A model generated the notes under the pieces. The model was not told the origin of the DNA and searched no databases. It worked only from the letters and a program-made list of their open reading frames with translations. Below are positions 38,158 through 50,262 of a stretch of DNA of 64,000 bases, piece after piece. The DNA comes from Ephydatia muelleri. Its lineage: Eukaryota > Porifera > Demospongiae > Spongillida > Spongillidae. Position numbers and translations under genes: made by a program. The stretch covers positions 6,901,932-6,965,931 of the forward strand of contig JABACO010000012.1 of NCBI GenBank assembly GCA_013339895.1. The letters run 5' to 3'. The stretch's first letter is position 1, and every line of letters starts with the position of its first letter.

Positions 38158-41119
38158 GTGTAATGAGGGAAAGGAACCATCTTTTGCCCATGGCAGGGGA
38201 GATAGGGAAACTTTGTAGGCTGCACTGTTCCAATGTGAAGACACAGACCTGCATTTCATGTGTTTTCATTCCAACATCTGACTCAAGTGTCAGATTGAGA
38301 TATAATTTCCTCACAATGCATGTATCATTTATTGATATAGCTTTTGCTGTTGTGGCTTAAAAAATACAGGATCTGAATAATTCCTTTTTAATTTCACCGG
38401 TCCTTGTGTCACTCTTTGTTGTAACTACACAAATATGTTTTGGTCATGAGAGTAACATTCTTTTGGATGGTTGAAAGGAATAAATAGAACTAATATTCAA
38501 CCCCCTTTTTGATGCATATGTGATGTGTTTTGGCTACTGCATATAATAGCTACAATAGAGGATTGGCAATTGAATGTGTGTACTCATCATGTGTATTGTT
38601 TATAGACTTTGTTGATTTACCTTATAATGGAGACGAGATGAGTAATAAGTGGATGAAAACGAGTGATGGAAGAAACACGGCACAACAAATAATAATTGGC
38701 AGACCTTATAATACAATTTATATATGGCCAAATTAATGGAAATCCTATGTGTGTTAACTACAATATTGTGGGCAAATTGTCAGTTAAGAGGTAATTTATT
38801 ATGGGTCAACTCATTGTGTCCCTTTATATTTGATATAGTACTAATGGTAGGGCAGACAAAAGGGTGTAGATACATTCATTTACAGGTCTTACACTGTAGC
38901 TAAGCACAGAAAAGACTAATGTTTCTATGTGCCAAATTATCACACCCAGTTATGTCCAATTATAAACATAGCACAATTAAATCTCAGCTTTAGGCAGTCC
39001 GAGAAGTGCTTTGGATGGAGTGTATCCAAAAGAATACAACCTGTGCTTTTCGCAATCAACACGAAAGTTACAATTGCTGTCATCTAGTTTGTGACTTGGA
39101 GATACAAAGCTTGTTATAATGATGTCTGATCTATGCTGTAGCATCTAGTACAAAAATAATAGTACACGCATGATCTTACAAGGAGACAGTTTTGCCCAAT
39201 GTGCATGGGAATCTTGGTTTGACATTGGTTCTTTCCAATGCTAGAGCTATGTGCTGAAGAGCTTTTTCAATTTACCAAACAAGCATGCTCTGAATGGAGA
39301 CGCATTGGCAGGGAACTGGGCTTCACAACCATAACATGAGAAGGTGCACGAACTACACAGGAGGACTACTATGCAGCCATGCTGAGTATTTGGTTGGACT
39401 GGGCACCACCCAATCACCCTACTCCCACAGTCGACGAAAGATTATCTTCCGCTTTGCGTAAGGCCGGCAACGAGAGACTGGCTTTGGATCTCCAAAAGAA
39501 GTATTGTGGGCACATCACCTACACAGCCACAATGTCTAAAACCAATTCTTCAGCCAATGCTCTCCCATACTATGACCAGAAATTATCAATTGCTAGTATT
39601 ATGTGTGAATTGTTATATGAACAGAATGAATCGAAGTGTACATTTTCATTTATAGTTAGTGGTTGAATGCATGTCAGCACCAATACATGTAAACATTTGC
39701 TTACTATGCTTTGCATATGCCAATGCTTATCTCTAATTTGGTGAAGTCCTCACTAATGGCTATAATGTAATTCTTAATATACAGATCTACATTCATCATT
39801 CGATGCATCAAAAATGAAGACTCACACCAGTAGTAAGACTGAGACGAAACTGATTTTGATTGTACATAATGCTTGGTACACTGGTATGATAATTCTGGTG
39901 ATTGTTATGAATGATTAATTGGATATTAGATATAATCTTTAGTACTTTGTTAATGTTTAATAACATGTATGCGACTTGCTTAAATATGCCATGTTATTTA
40001 CTAGAAGGATAGATGCAATATGCAGATGTCACTAAATGTAGCTTTCACTGAGACATTATATGTGCTTCTACATGCACAGTGTAACCCCAAATTTGATATT
40101 GCATAACTTATGCGTGCAGTATTTTGAGAGCATCCCTAGGAATTTGTGGATGACAGTAACAGAGATTAGTCTCCATGGGGCAGCCTCCAAACATGTCCAG
40201 TGTAAGGCAATGCATTGATTGTAGCTAACAGATGCTACGTTGCCATTCATTCAATTCGAAAGAAGTAAATAAATCTGTTTTCAAATTATTAGAGGGTCTG
40301 CCCTTAACATCTTTAGCTAACTGTTTGGATTCTTTGAATTTATGTTTGACCAAACAACAACCTGTATAATTGATTTTGTAAGTAAAACTCATCAACGTAT
40401 CATACGTTTCTAATGGCAGCATTTGATAACACTATACAGCTATTTGCTGGAAGTCTATACTAAAAGGGGTTAGAACACATACATGCACTGTGATTAATTT
40501 CAAAAATATTGAAAGTGGAAGAGACAGCAAAATAGTGCCTGATCACCACTATAATTCAAGCCCAATGAGAACACGGAAAAGTTTAATTTGATCACATTAC
40601 ACACACTCATTGACGTATGAAAGATATGTTTATGAAAATGCTAATACAGTACTCAAATGCAGTTATTTCGTTTTCAGAATCCTGTATCAATAAACACAAG
40701 TGTTGGATGACATCATACATCATTATGTGTATTATGATTGTGGTTTCATTACCCTTATACTCTTATATCTACTCCTGCTCCAACCTGACTGACTACAAGG
40801 AACACATCAACAGTGGTGATACAATCATTATACCTATCCACAGGCAGTACTTGGTAACATCCTTTACTGTTAGTCTCGATTCATCATGCCAGGGCACATT
40901 GTATCTTGTGCCTGCAAATGAAGTGACCTTGAGGTATTGCAACAGAGAGATAAGTTATACTTTTAAGGATGCTTTTCTGTATTTGGGGTTGAACTCTGTC
41001 ATCCACTTTACCAAGGCTGCAACAAATTATACTCTCCAAGTGTGGGTTACAGACAGCTGGGAAATAGCACAATCATTAGATGAGTATTCGTGCGCGTCTC
41101 CGCCAAAAGGAACTACTTG

Positions 41120-42845
41120 TATACCCCCTCTCATTGACTCCAATGACAATTTGGCTGTCTCAAATCATGATAAATGTACTGTGCTTAATGATTATTTTGC
41201 TTCTGTTTTTACTGCTGATGATGGTTTAATTTGCTCCCAGAATTTGTGCCTTGTCTCTCTGAAAACAAATCCCTAAACTGTGTTCTCTTCCCATTTGACA
41301 AGGTTCTTAAGACTTTAAAATCATTGCCCTCAAAATGTTCTAAAACTCCTGATGGCTTCCCCGCTTTTTTCTTAAAGTCTTTAGCCCCGGCTATTGCTTT
41401 CCCATTATCACTCCTTTTTGAGATGTCTATGAGTACAGGACATATACCCTTAGTTTGGAAGACTGCTTTTGTATGTCCTGTTATTAAAAAGGGTTCACAT
41501 AAACAGCCCAGTAACTATAGACCTATCTCACAAACGTGTATCCTTTGTAAAGTTATGGAAAGTATTATATCATCTTCTATGATATCCTTTCTTTGTACTC
41601 ATAATCTTATCTCACAGGATTAATTTGGTTTCCTCGCTCGACATTCTGCTTGCTATTGATAACTCTGACAATTGGACTTTGAATGTTGACAACGGCATGA
41701 AGGTGGATGTTGTGTACACTGATATTGCTAAGGCCTTTGACACTGTCTCCCATTCGAAATTATTGCTAAAGGTTGAGGCTTATGGCTTTAAATCAAACTT
41801 ACATCAGTGGATAAGAGCCTTTTTAAACGACCACACACAATGCGTATATGTAGGACTTGATGTATCATCTCCTAAATCCATCACCAGTGGTGTACCTCAG
41901 GGTTCTGTCCTTGGCCCTCTCTTGTTTCTGCTATATGTCAATGACCTTCCTAACCATGTCCAATCTCCAGCTGGCATTAAAATCTTTGCCGATGACACAA
42001 AACTGTATCTTGGTTATACTGAAAATCAAAATACACCACTTATGCAATCCTTAAATCAATTTTGTTCATGGTCCAAGACATGGCAACTGACTGTTGCTTA
42101 TTCCAAGTGCTCTGTCATTTCCTTTGGTTCTCATGGTTATGAGCCTACTTCACCTTACTCACTTTCTGGTATTCCTTTGCAATTCGTATCATCTATAAGA
42201 GATCTTGGGGTGGTGTTTGAATTCAGATCTTACGCCAAGTATGCACTGCTCAAATATTGCCGCCATGGCTTTCAATAGGAGCTGTCTTCTCTTAAAATGC
42301 TTTCATTCTAACGATGTGTCTCTCCTTGTGCGTCTGTATAAGGTGTATGTTCCTCCCTTTCTGGAAAGTAATACCCAAGTTTGGAATCCCTGGTTCCATA
42401 AAGATATTCAATGTATTGAACGCGTTCAGAGATTTTTCACTCATGCCATACTCAAACGTGCTGGTATACCATATATGGATTATGATGATCGCCTTGCGAA
42501 CCTGGGTTTACAGTCCTTAGAGTACAGGAGAGTCTTCTACGACCTTGTCATGTGCTACAAGATCTATAATAACCTGGTTGATTTACCTTTTGAGAGTTTT
42601 TTCCCCAAACCGACTAGGTCTTATTCCATCCGAGGTCATCCTTGTATCCTGCGATCCAAACATTTACCCCATCATGCATTCCGAGCGCATTTTTTCACTG
42701 AACGTGTGATACCTATATGGAACCACTTACCCCATGATGTTGCCACTTCATTGAACATTACAGTTTTTCGTACCCGACTCAGATCTGTTGACCTATCACC
42801 CTTTTGTATGTTATATCCCTTCCGTGTTTAGGCAGTTTGTAAGTG
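41120..42845 (+). mobile_element. 5'-truncated non-LTR retrotransposon (CR1/L2/Jockey-like) in copy B
   Basis: Begins mid-ORF2 with LNDYFASVFT and runs through the reverse transcriptase: KTPDGFPAFFLKSL, RPISQTCILCKVMESII, DIAKAFDTVSHSKLL, GVPQGSVLGPLLFLLYVNDL, FADDTKLY (catalytic FADD), to a C-terminal region ending PFRV-stop at 42831. Two frame changes (near 41,276 and 42,240) and an in-frame stop near 41,622 split it. No poly-A tail or 3' repeat is obvious, and the right junction is at CAAACAGACTACAGC of the host exon. Compared with copy A, host bases equivalent to 28328-28457 are missing at the insertion. Confidence 0.88.
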
Positions 42846-43309
42846 CAAACAGACTACAGCAATTATATCTACTTCCATTTTGATAGCACTCATTTGTCAG
42901 CGCAGGTACCAATCAATCCCGGTCTTTTTGAATTCCAGGAGCTGGCATTATTATTTGGCGCTGACAAAGGAGGCTGCCAGTATCAATATATTCAAATATC
43001 AGACATCAAGACAAAAATATACGAGTTCTTCGGAGTGTCTATTATTCTTTGTACATTACTAGTAGTTGTTGTTATAGCGCACGTGTGCAATTGTCGGAAG
43101 AAAAGCAAATGATGGTACTTGCTTGCCTAGTCGATGATGCCTCTCCCAGCTGACATTTAGTATGAAGAGTATATATTTAATTATCTATCAATTATTTCCT
43201 GATGTAATATAATCTATTTGCGGACGAATGTATACTATCATAGTGATGGTGTTTCACTGACATTTTATTCATATTTTTTCCTGCACTTCGCAGAGTTTTG
43301 AAGACTGAA

Positions 43310-43620
43310 TTGACTAAGTACTTCCATCGAAATATCTATCGTCTCTTTTCAGCATGGTGTAATTGTAGCACAAACGTTGGTTCATGGCGAAACACGCACA
43401 TCAAACACAAAGATTGAGGTACAGTACATTGGGTTGATAGAAACTAATATTGACGACATCAATAGAATTCGTTTTTAATTATATCTCCAATGTTATAAAC
43501 AGCAGGTTGCTCCGACAGTAATTTTCTTAAGCATCATATGTGTCTTGATACTGATTGAAATGTTGCATTTCATTTTCCACTACGATATACTTCTCAGTAA
43601 CGAAGCAGTTTCTAGGTGTC
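43310..43620 (+). pseudogene. Fragment related to the last exons of the CH-domain gene
   Basis: The stretches ACATCAAACA(T/C)AAAGATTGAGGTACAGT(T/A)CATTGG and GTTGCATTTCATTTTCCAC...ATACTT(T/C)TC(G/A)GTAACG(G/A)AG match exons 6 and 7 of the minus-strand gene (29610-29408, 29345-29252). Here they lie on the plus strand right after copy B. The reading frame is not continuous, so it is treated as a pseudogene piece. Confidence 0.65.
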
Positions 43621-43740
43621 ACGATAATTTTGGTCCGGTCCCGGACCAAAATTATGTGAGAAAATTGGTCCGCCCGGACCGAATTTGTTTTTGAAAAAAA
43701 TGGTCCGGGTAAGAAAAATTTGGTCCGGCTAAATTTACAC
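43621..43740. repeat. GGTCCGG-rich interspersed repeat
   Basis: Several TTGGTCCGG motifs, including the palindrome TTTTGGTCC/GGACCAAAA at 43629-43653. A diverged version (GGTCCTGGGT, ATGGTCCGGCCG) lies at 33,720-33,880. Likely a small interspersed or MITE-type repeat. Confidence 0.45.
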
Positions 43741-43857
43741 GTGTGCCACGTGCATCTATTCGTAACATGGAAGACGAAAAGGTGGAAGACAATCTAGTGT
43801 AACAGGAGACAGATACACTTGTAGGAGAACCCCAGCCTATTACAATTTGTTTCTATG

Positions 43858-45040
43858 ATGTGTGTGTGTGTGTGCGGTATGTGTGTTGTGTGTTGTGCAT
43901 ATGTGTGTGTTGTGTGTTGTGTTGTGCATATGTGTGTGTTGTGTGTTGTGTTGTGCATATGTGTGTGTTGTGCTGTGCGCATGTGTGTGTTGTGTTGTGC
44001 ATATGTGCGTGTTGTGCATATGTGTGTGTTGTGCATATTGTGTTGTGCATATGTGTGTGTTGTGCATATGTGTGTTGTGTGCTGTGCATATGTGTGTGTT
44101 GTTGTGCATATGTGTGTTTTGTGTGTTGTGCATATGTGTGTGTTGTGTGTTGTGCATATGTGTGTTGTGTGTTGTGCATATGTGTGCATTGTGTGTTGTG
44201 CATATGTGTGTGTTGTGTGTTGTGCATATGTGTGCATACGTTTATGTGTGTGCTCATGTGCATGTGAATGTGAATGTGAATGTGTGTGTTCATGTGTGTG
44301 TTCATGTGTGTGTTCATGTGTGTGTTCATGTGTGAGTGTTCACGTGTGTGTTCACGTGTGGGTGTTCATGTGTGTGTGTTCATGTGTGTGTTCATGTGTG
44401 TGTTCATGTATGTGTGCTCATGTGTGTGTTCATGTGTGTGTTCATGTGTGTGTGTTCATGTGTGTGTGTTCACGTGTGGGTGTTCATGTGAGTGTGTTCA
44501 TGTGTGTCTTCATGTGTGTGTGTTCATGTGTGTGTGTTCATATGTGTGGGTTCATGTGTGTGTTCATGTGTGGGTGTTCATGTGTATGTTCATGTGTGGG
44601 TGTTCATATGTGTGTTCATGTGTGTGGGTTCATGTGTGTGTGTTCATGTGTGTGTGTTCATGTGTGTGTGTTCATGTGTGTGTTCATGTTTCATGTGTGT
44701 GTTCATGTGTGTGTGTTCATGTGTGTGTGTTCATGTGTGTGTGTTCATGTGTGTGTGTTCATGTGTGTGTGTTCATGTGTGTGTGTTCACGTGTGTGTGT
44801 TCGTGTGTGGGTGTTCATGTGTGGGTGTTCATGTGTGTGTTCATGTGTGTGTTCATGGGTGTGTGTTCATGTGTGTGTGTTCATGTCTGGGTGTTCACGT
44901 GTGTGTTCATGTCTGGGTGTTCATGTGTGTGTTCATGTGTGGGTGTTCATGTGTCTGTTCATGTGTGGGTGTTCATGTGTGTGTTCATGTGTGTGTGTTC
45001 ATATGTGGGTGTTTATGTGTGCATGTGTGGGTGGATCCTC
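43858..45040. repeat. 1.2-kb TG-rich compound array
   Basis: The left part (43,858-44,240) is built from TGTGTTGTGCATATGTGTG units; the right part (44,280-45,030) from GTGTGTTCATGTGTG units of 12-16 bp. A single 410-codon frame spans it only because units lack stops; its product would be Val/Cys/His/Met/Ser repeats and is not credible. Confidence 0.93.
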
Positions 45041-45060
45041 TAAACCCCCAATCACACCAG

Positions 45061-45142
45061 TGTTCCACCAGAAGGCTTAGCTGCTAAGATGAGGAAGACG
45101 TTTGGAGTCAAATACAATGAGAAGTCACTTTGGATGGTGTAG
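45061..45142 (+). CDS. Possible terminal exon
   Basis: After CACACCAG (acceptor) a 26-codon frame reads [20 protein letters not shown]... and stops at 45142. The following roughly 50 bp resemble the sequence after the exon at 46355-46406 (TGAACATGTGAATTGT(G/A)AAACT), suggesting two related 3' ends. Upstream exons were not found across the TG array. Function unknown. Confidence 0.3.
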
Positions 45143-45289
45143 TTGTGAAATGTTCATCATTGGCAACTATATGAACATGTGAATTGTGAAACTATCATGA
45201 TAACTGTTGACTTTTCTTGAGATGATATGAATCATCATTGTTGACAGTTTATGTAATGAGTTAAACTAAGCTATATTAATTTCGTTGTG

Positions 45290-45600
45290 CTCTTAGCAAA
45301 CTTCGCCTTGATCGTCGACGTGCAATGAGGCGCGTGTCGTTTCTAAATGTATCCTTATACTTTTGAATATCTCTTTCATCGACCGAGTGGATGTGTGTTA
45401 GCATTTCTACCTGTTTCTCAAGACTGCGTAAGTTGCCGCTTGTGCATTTATTGTGACGTATAAATCGTAATAACTACTTACATGTATGTGGTGTGTGTGG
45501 GGTAGTGATGTGCGTGAGGGGCGTGTCGTTTTCTAAATGCTCGTATTATGCCCTGATTTTGAACTCTTTTGAATATTTCTTTTCATATGCCTACCGATCA
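45290..45600. repeat. Direct duplication of about 75 bp
   Basis: GGCGTGTCGTTT(T)CTAAATG ... CTTTTGAATAT(C/T)TCTTT occurs at about 45,331-45,383 and again at 45,519-45,583. Diverged, no coding signal. Confidence 0.55.
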
Positions 45601-46152
45601 CGAATAGTAACAGTACCTGATCTCAACGACTGGGTATGCTGTCATGGCATGTGGCATGTTTTAGCGCAGTCCCTTTATGTCACCTCGCACTCGATATATG
45701 CACAATGCGTGCGCGGGAGAGTACATACATACACTTGCACACGCACATACCAGGTTGTGGTTCACCTGCACATTAGTTAACAATATGAAGAAGTCAGTTG
45801 AGACCAGTGCAGTCACTTCCTCACATGCATACCATCAGATAAATTAACAGCTGCAAACAGAGATTAACAATACATGTGTACATGTCAAGTTGTACAATAT
45901 GAATATGATATTGAACACCAGACAGTACATGTACATGTATATCCAGATGCAGTCCAATGTAGGTAAACCTCTACCAATACAATATGGTCAGCCATTGGCG
46001 GGGCTCTTTTTGTATGCTATATAAGGTTGCTCCTTCCTCCCACCCCACTACACTAGGGACTAGGGATTTAACTCTTTGTTGCCCGGAGTAATGCATACAT
46101 GTATTTTTCCTCCCCCTTCCTCTATACCCGAGCTTGTCACTTTTTTTTGTAG

Positions 46153-46406
46153 TGGCTCCTTTCTCAAAAGGGCTGTTTATATTGGATCAACTGCTGCGTA
46201 AGCAGAATACCAAGTGAGTGTATATGTGTTTTGCCTGCTGTGTGGCTATTGTGTGTGTGTGTGTGTTTTTGTCTATGATATTGCCCTTGCCACCAAAAAC
46301 CAACCCATGCAGTGGTAATGTACATGTAACTCTCTCTCTCCTCCCCCTCACTAGGCCTTACATTATCCTAGAATTGTACAATATGACATTCTCGTTCTCC
46401 TGTTGA
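46153..46406 (+). CDS. Two possible terminal exons
   Basis: 46153-46213 (TTTTGTAG acceptor; APFSKGLFILDQLLRKQ; donor AAGTGAGT) and 46355-46406 (CCTCACTAG acceptor; ends in TGA) agree in phase. The product would be a C-terminus of about 38 residues. No family recognised, and nothing upstream joins convincingly. Confidence 0.3.
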
Positions 46407-47104
46407 AAACACAGCACTAAGATGTGCTTGTCATTGGAATATTGATGAACATGTGAATTGTAAAACTGTTGTATGATTCTTTTGTAATGTATCATCAAGA
46501 CACTTGACACAATTATTTGTGCTTGTCAGTTTTTGTTGTTGTTGGCCCAAATGTTGGGCTAACCAAGATTTATTTATAGTAATAGCTATCTCAAATGGCT
46601 CTTATCATTCATTGCAGTGGTGGCTAGATAGAGATTTGCTTGTGAGGAATTCCAGCTGAAGGGAGTAATGCAGAAACATTGTGTCAGCAGGTGCATGCAG
46701 GAACAACGTCCATATTAATTCATAGTAATTCTGCACTCTGATCTGATGATTCCATTGTCATAAATTAGTTATAACTGCGGCTGCCTAAAAAGACATTTGC
46801 TCCCAAGGGGCACATAACCAATAGAAGCAGTAGCTATCATTAATAAAAATATTACCACACCCACATTACATACTATAATTTTGGTGTAACTACCATAATA
46901 TAGACCCCTTCCTATATGCATGTGAAAACATAAAAAAACTAACATAGAAGCACCTATAGCATGTAATTAACCATCTGGGTAAATATGGGCCACAAAGAAA
47001 AAAGCCTAATTTAAATCTGCACAATAGGATGACAATGGTGTCCACAAAAATCCTCCAGCACAATGAAGTGGAATGTCGCATTGGATCTCAAATCTGGTCC
47101 ACAC
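46407..47104. other. No feature recognised
   Basis: AT-rich sequence, short open frames only. Confidence 0.5.
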
Positions 47105-48240
47105 CTATGCACACTGAGGTTCCAGCCCATGAGATGGTAACCAACCCCTGGCAGTGGAGGGCACTAGCCCGTGAGATGGTGACCAACCCCTGTCAGTGGA
47201 GGGCACCAACCCCTGGCAGTGGAGGGCACTAGCCCGTGAGATGGTGACCACACCCCTGGCAGTGGAGGGCATTAGCCCGTGAGATGGTGACCAACCCCTG
47301 ACAGTGGAGGGCACTAGCCCGTGAGATGGTGACCACACCCCTGGCAGTGGAGGGCATAGCCCGTGAGATGGTGACCACACCCCTGGCAGTGGAGGGCACT
47401 AGCCCGTGAGATGGTGACCAACCCCTGGCAGTGGAGGGCACTAGCCCGTGAGATGGTGACCACACCCCTGGCAGTGGAGGGCACTAGCCCGTGAGATGGT
47501 GACCACACCCCTGGCAGTGGAGGGCACTAGCCCGTGAGATGGTGACCAACCCCTGGCAGTGGAGGGCACCAACCCCTGGCAGTGGAGGGCACTAGCCCGT
47601 GAGATGGTGACCACACCCCTGGCAGTGGAGGGCATTAGCCCGTGAGATGGTGACCAACCCCTGACAGTGGAGGGCACTAGCCCGTGAGATGGTGACCACA
47701 CCCCTGGCAGTGGAGGGCACTAGCCCGTGAGATGGTGACCAACCCCTGACAGTGGAGGGCACTAGCTTGTGAGATGGTGACCACACCCCTGGCAGTGGAG
47801 GGCACTAGCCCATGAGATGGTGACCAACCCCTGGCAGTGGAGGGCACTAGCCTGTGAGATGGTGACCACACCCCTGGCAGTGGAGGGCACTAGCCCGTGA
47901 GATGGTGACCACACCCCTGGCAGTGGAGGGCACTAGCCTGTGAGATGGTGACCACACCCCTGGCAGTGGAGGGCACTAGCCCGTGAGATGGTGACCAACC
48001 CCTGGCAGTGGAGGGCACTAGCCCGTGAGATGGTGACCAACCCCTGGCAGTGGAGGGCACTAGCCCGTGAGATGGTGACCAACCCCTGGCAGTGGAGGGC
48101 ACTAGCCCGTGAGATGGTGACCAACCCCTGGCAGTGGAGGGCACTAGCCCGTGAGATGGTCACCAACCCCTGGCAGTGGAGGGCACTAGCCCGTGAGATG
48201 GGGACCACACCCCTAGCAGTGGAGGGCACTAGCAAGCGCC
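47105..48240. repeat. 42-43 bp minisatellite, about 26 copies
   Basis: Unit GTGGAGGGCACTAGCCCGTG followed by AGATGGTGACCA(CA)ACCCCTGGCA. Copies differ mainly by ACC versus ACCACA before CCCC. Units with and without the extra base alternate in blocks and some copies are truncated (CACCAACCCCTGGCA joins at 47,205 and 47,565). About six adjacent units (47,990-48,165) are almost identical, indicating recent expansion. Open frames on both strands are by-products of the repeat. Confidence 0.95.
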
Positions 48241-48314
48241 ACTGACCACACACTGTGTACCAAGCCAGGATGCTGACCAGTCCAGTCTTGGCTAACCAGG
48301 TTTGTAGGGGTCCA

Positions 48315-48340
48315 CCCCCCCCCCCCCCCCCCCCCCCCCC
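48315..48340. repeat. Poly-C tract, 26 bases
   Basis: Uninterrupted C run directly after the minisatellite's flank. Similar runs lie at 13,865-13,881 (17), 52,637-52,660 (24), 61,900-61,922 (23, preceded by CCCCCCT), and a G run at 62,090-62,108 (19). Confidence 0.95.
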
Positions 48341-48594
48341 AAGTTAACTAGCCCGTGTTAACCCTAAAGTACACCGTACAGCCCGGCCAGCAAGGATATT
48401 GGAATCTGGCGAGATTCTATGTAAATGGATACATGAGGGGAACTGTACACATGAGGGACAGATGTGCACGAACAAATATTCAGTTCAGCTAGTGATCTTT
48501 GCCATCTGAGCAGCAGCAGAGGGGTGGGCCGGAGTGTGATGATTGGAAGGCTGCACTATGCCAGCAACCAAGTTCCAAGATGTGGAGGACGATG

Positions 48595-48910
48595 TGTGTG
48601 CATGTATGAATATGTGTGCATGTCGGTGTATGTGTCTATGCATGTGTGAGTGTACATGTGCATGTGTGCATGTGGGTGTATGTATCTATGCATGTGTGAG
48701 TGTATATGTGCATGTGTCTATGTGCCTATGTGTCTATGCATGTGTGAATGAATATGTGGGCGTGAAAGTGTGTATGTTAATGTGTGAATGTATGCAAATG
48801 TGGGTGTGTGTAAATCACATGGGTGTGAATGTGTGTGTACATAACTCACACATATGTGGGAGTATATGTGTTTGTACATCATGTGGGTGTGTCTGTGTGT
48901 GTATGTAATG
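48595..48910. repeat. TG-rich array with TATGTG and ATGCATGTG variants
   Basis: Irregular TG-based simple sequence. Non-coding. Confidence 0.85.
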
Positions 48911-50262
48911 CATGAATTTATCTGCATGTGGGTGTGTGCGTATGTGCAACCTTAACAGTAACACCATGCAAATGCTATGTTGAGCCATCACAACATCTCA
49001 TTTGGTGGCATGGGTGTTTTTAGCTATTGCAAATGTTATGTTGAACCACCACAACATCTCATTTTGTGTTTTTAGCTGCATGACAGTCAAAATGATTTTT
49101 GTTTCAAGGGACACTTGAGAAGCATATTTGATTGCTTTTGTGATATGCTGGCAAGTATGAGCTTTGTGGATTTTGCATGTACAAGCATGTCACATGCATA
49201 TATGAGCATGCGTGTAGCTCTTAATTCTATTTCTTGCCCTACCTACCCTACTTTATATTAAAATTGTAGTCACCATATATTCTTGGTGGATGTGTAGGTG
49301 AATATAAAACATCACATCTCACTACTTCATTACACCAAACATTCACAATGAACTAAATCTTAATTCTGGCTAGATATAAGAGTATCTACCAAACCCACTC
49401 AATAAGGGCTCATCACAAGAATTTAGAATGCTAATTAAAGTTTACTTAAAAAGAAGAGGGAGTGGATTAACTTCTCGTGTGTGAATCAAACAATCACCAC
49501 ACTGACCTACCCTCTAGTCGATAGATGGTCTACAGCGTACTGAATGCTGATGACATTTCTATACACAGCCCAGTTGCTGCAGTGCTCCAGGATGTGCAGC
49601 ACTCACGTTGTTAAGTAGAAGTGCTATTTTGGTTTTGATAACCACAATGAGCATACTGGAAGCATTGACTCTTGTGCTTATGACTGTATCGTAGTTTTGC
49701 AGACTTCAATGTGGAAGCTTATGGTACGGCTTACAGAGCGATTCTATATTGTGCCGCTCATTTGAATCGTAATAGAGTTAGTACAGTTCAATTCGTTTTG
49801 AAAAACCACACCTCCTGGCTGTGTGGCATTCGCCTCGCAACTCCCGTCAGCAAAACTTAACTGACTAGTACTCTCCGTGGCATGCCCGCGCGTCAATGAC
49901 TCTTAATTAAAGCAGAGCATGTCTACGCTAGTTTGCTTCTCATTTCTATTTCCACAGACTGAGAGTTTATGGCTATTACTAAGTCAATACGTACGAGTTA
50001 GACAAATTGTGTTATCTCATAATTGAGCTAGCTAAGAGGCGCTGAATTATCCGAAGCGCTCGTACAATATGCCCCGACATTCTAAACTCAGGTGTCACAC
50101 ACGCGATGACATGTTATTGTATGGCAGACATGGCAGACATGGCGACACACTCGTGACATACTTCAACTGTATACAGTAAAGCAGAGTGAATGTGTTACTC
50201 GACTAGGTATAGCTAATTATAATAGCCTTATCATGGCACTATAAATTAAATACGTACCATTT
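48911..50262. other. No feature recognised
   Basis: A 60-bp direct duplication of CTATGTTGA(G/A)CCA(T/C)CACAACATCTCATTT at 48,972-49,068; otherwise unremarkable AT-rich DNA. Confidence 0.5.

Larger units (their letters stand above)
37728..43130 (+). pseudogene. Death-domain membrane gene, copy B (pseudogene)
   Basis: A partial duplicate of copy A beginning abruptly at CTAACACTGCAAAATGAATG. The linker exon 37799-37966 is open, phase 1 at both ends. The Death-domain exon (from 39245) has CAA changed to TGA early, lacks the codons for KENELE, and has lost its donor; the second half (WLDWAPP, VDERLSSALRKAG) is still readable. The small exon is at about 39,785-39,834. The membrane exon (40678 to 43112) is cut by a LINE at 41120-42845 that replaces about 130 bp of ectodomain sequence. 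Both membrane spans survive. There is no ATG exon. Not expected to make a functional protein. Confidence 0.8.

Noticed and set aside
43855-45087. 410-codon open frame rich in Val, Cys, His, Met, Ser
   Set aside because: It lies wholly in a TG-rich tandem array whose units lack stop codons in several frames; other frames are open too. No start context, domain or splice logic.
47105-48240. Possible CRISPR-like array
   Set aside because: Units are head to tail with no unique spacers, and the setting is a eukaryotic chromosome.
47105-48253. Several minus-strand frames reading WSPSHGLVPSTARG repeats
   Set aside because: Translations of the 42-bp minisatellite. The period is near a multiple of three, so long frames arise automatically.
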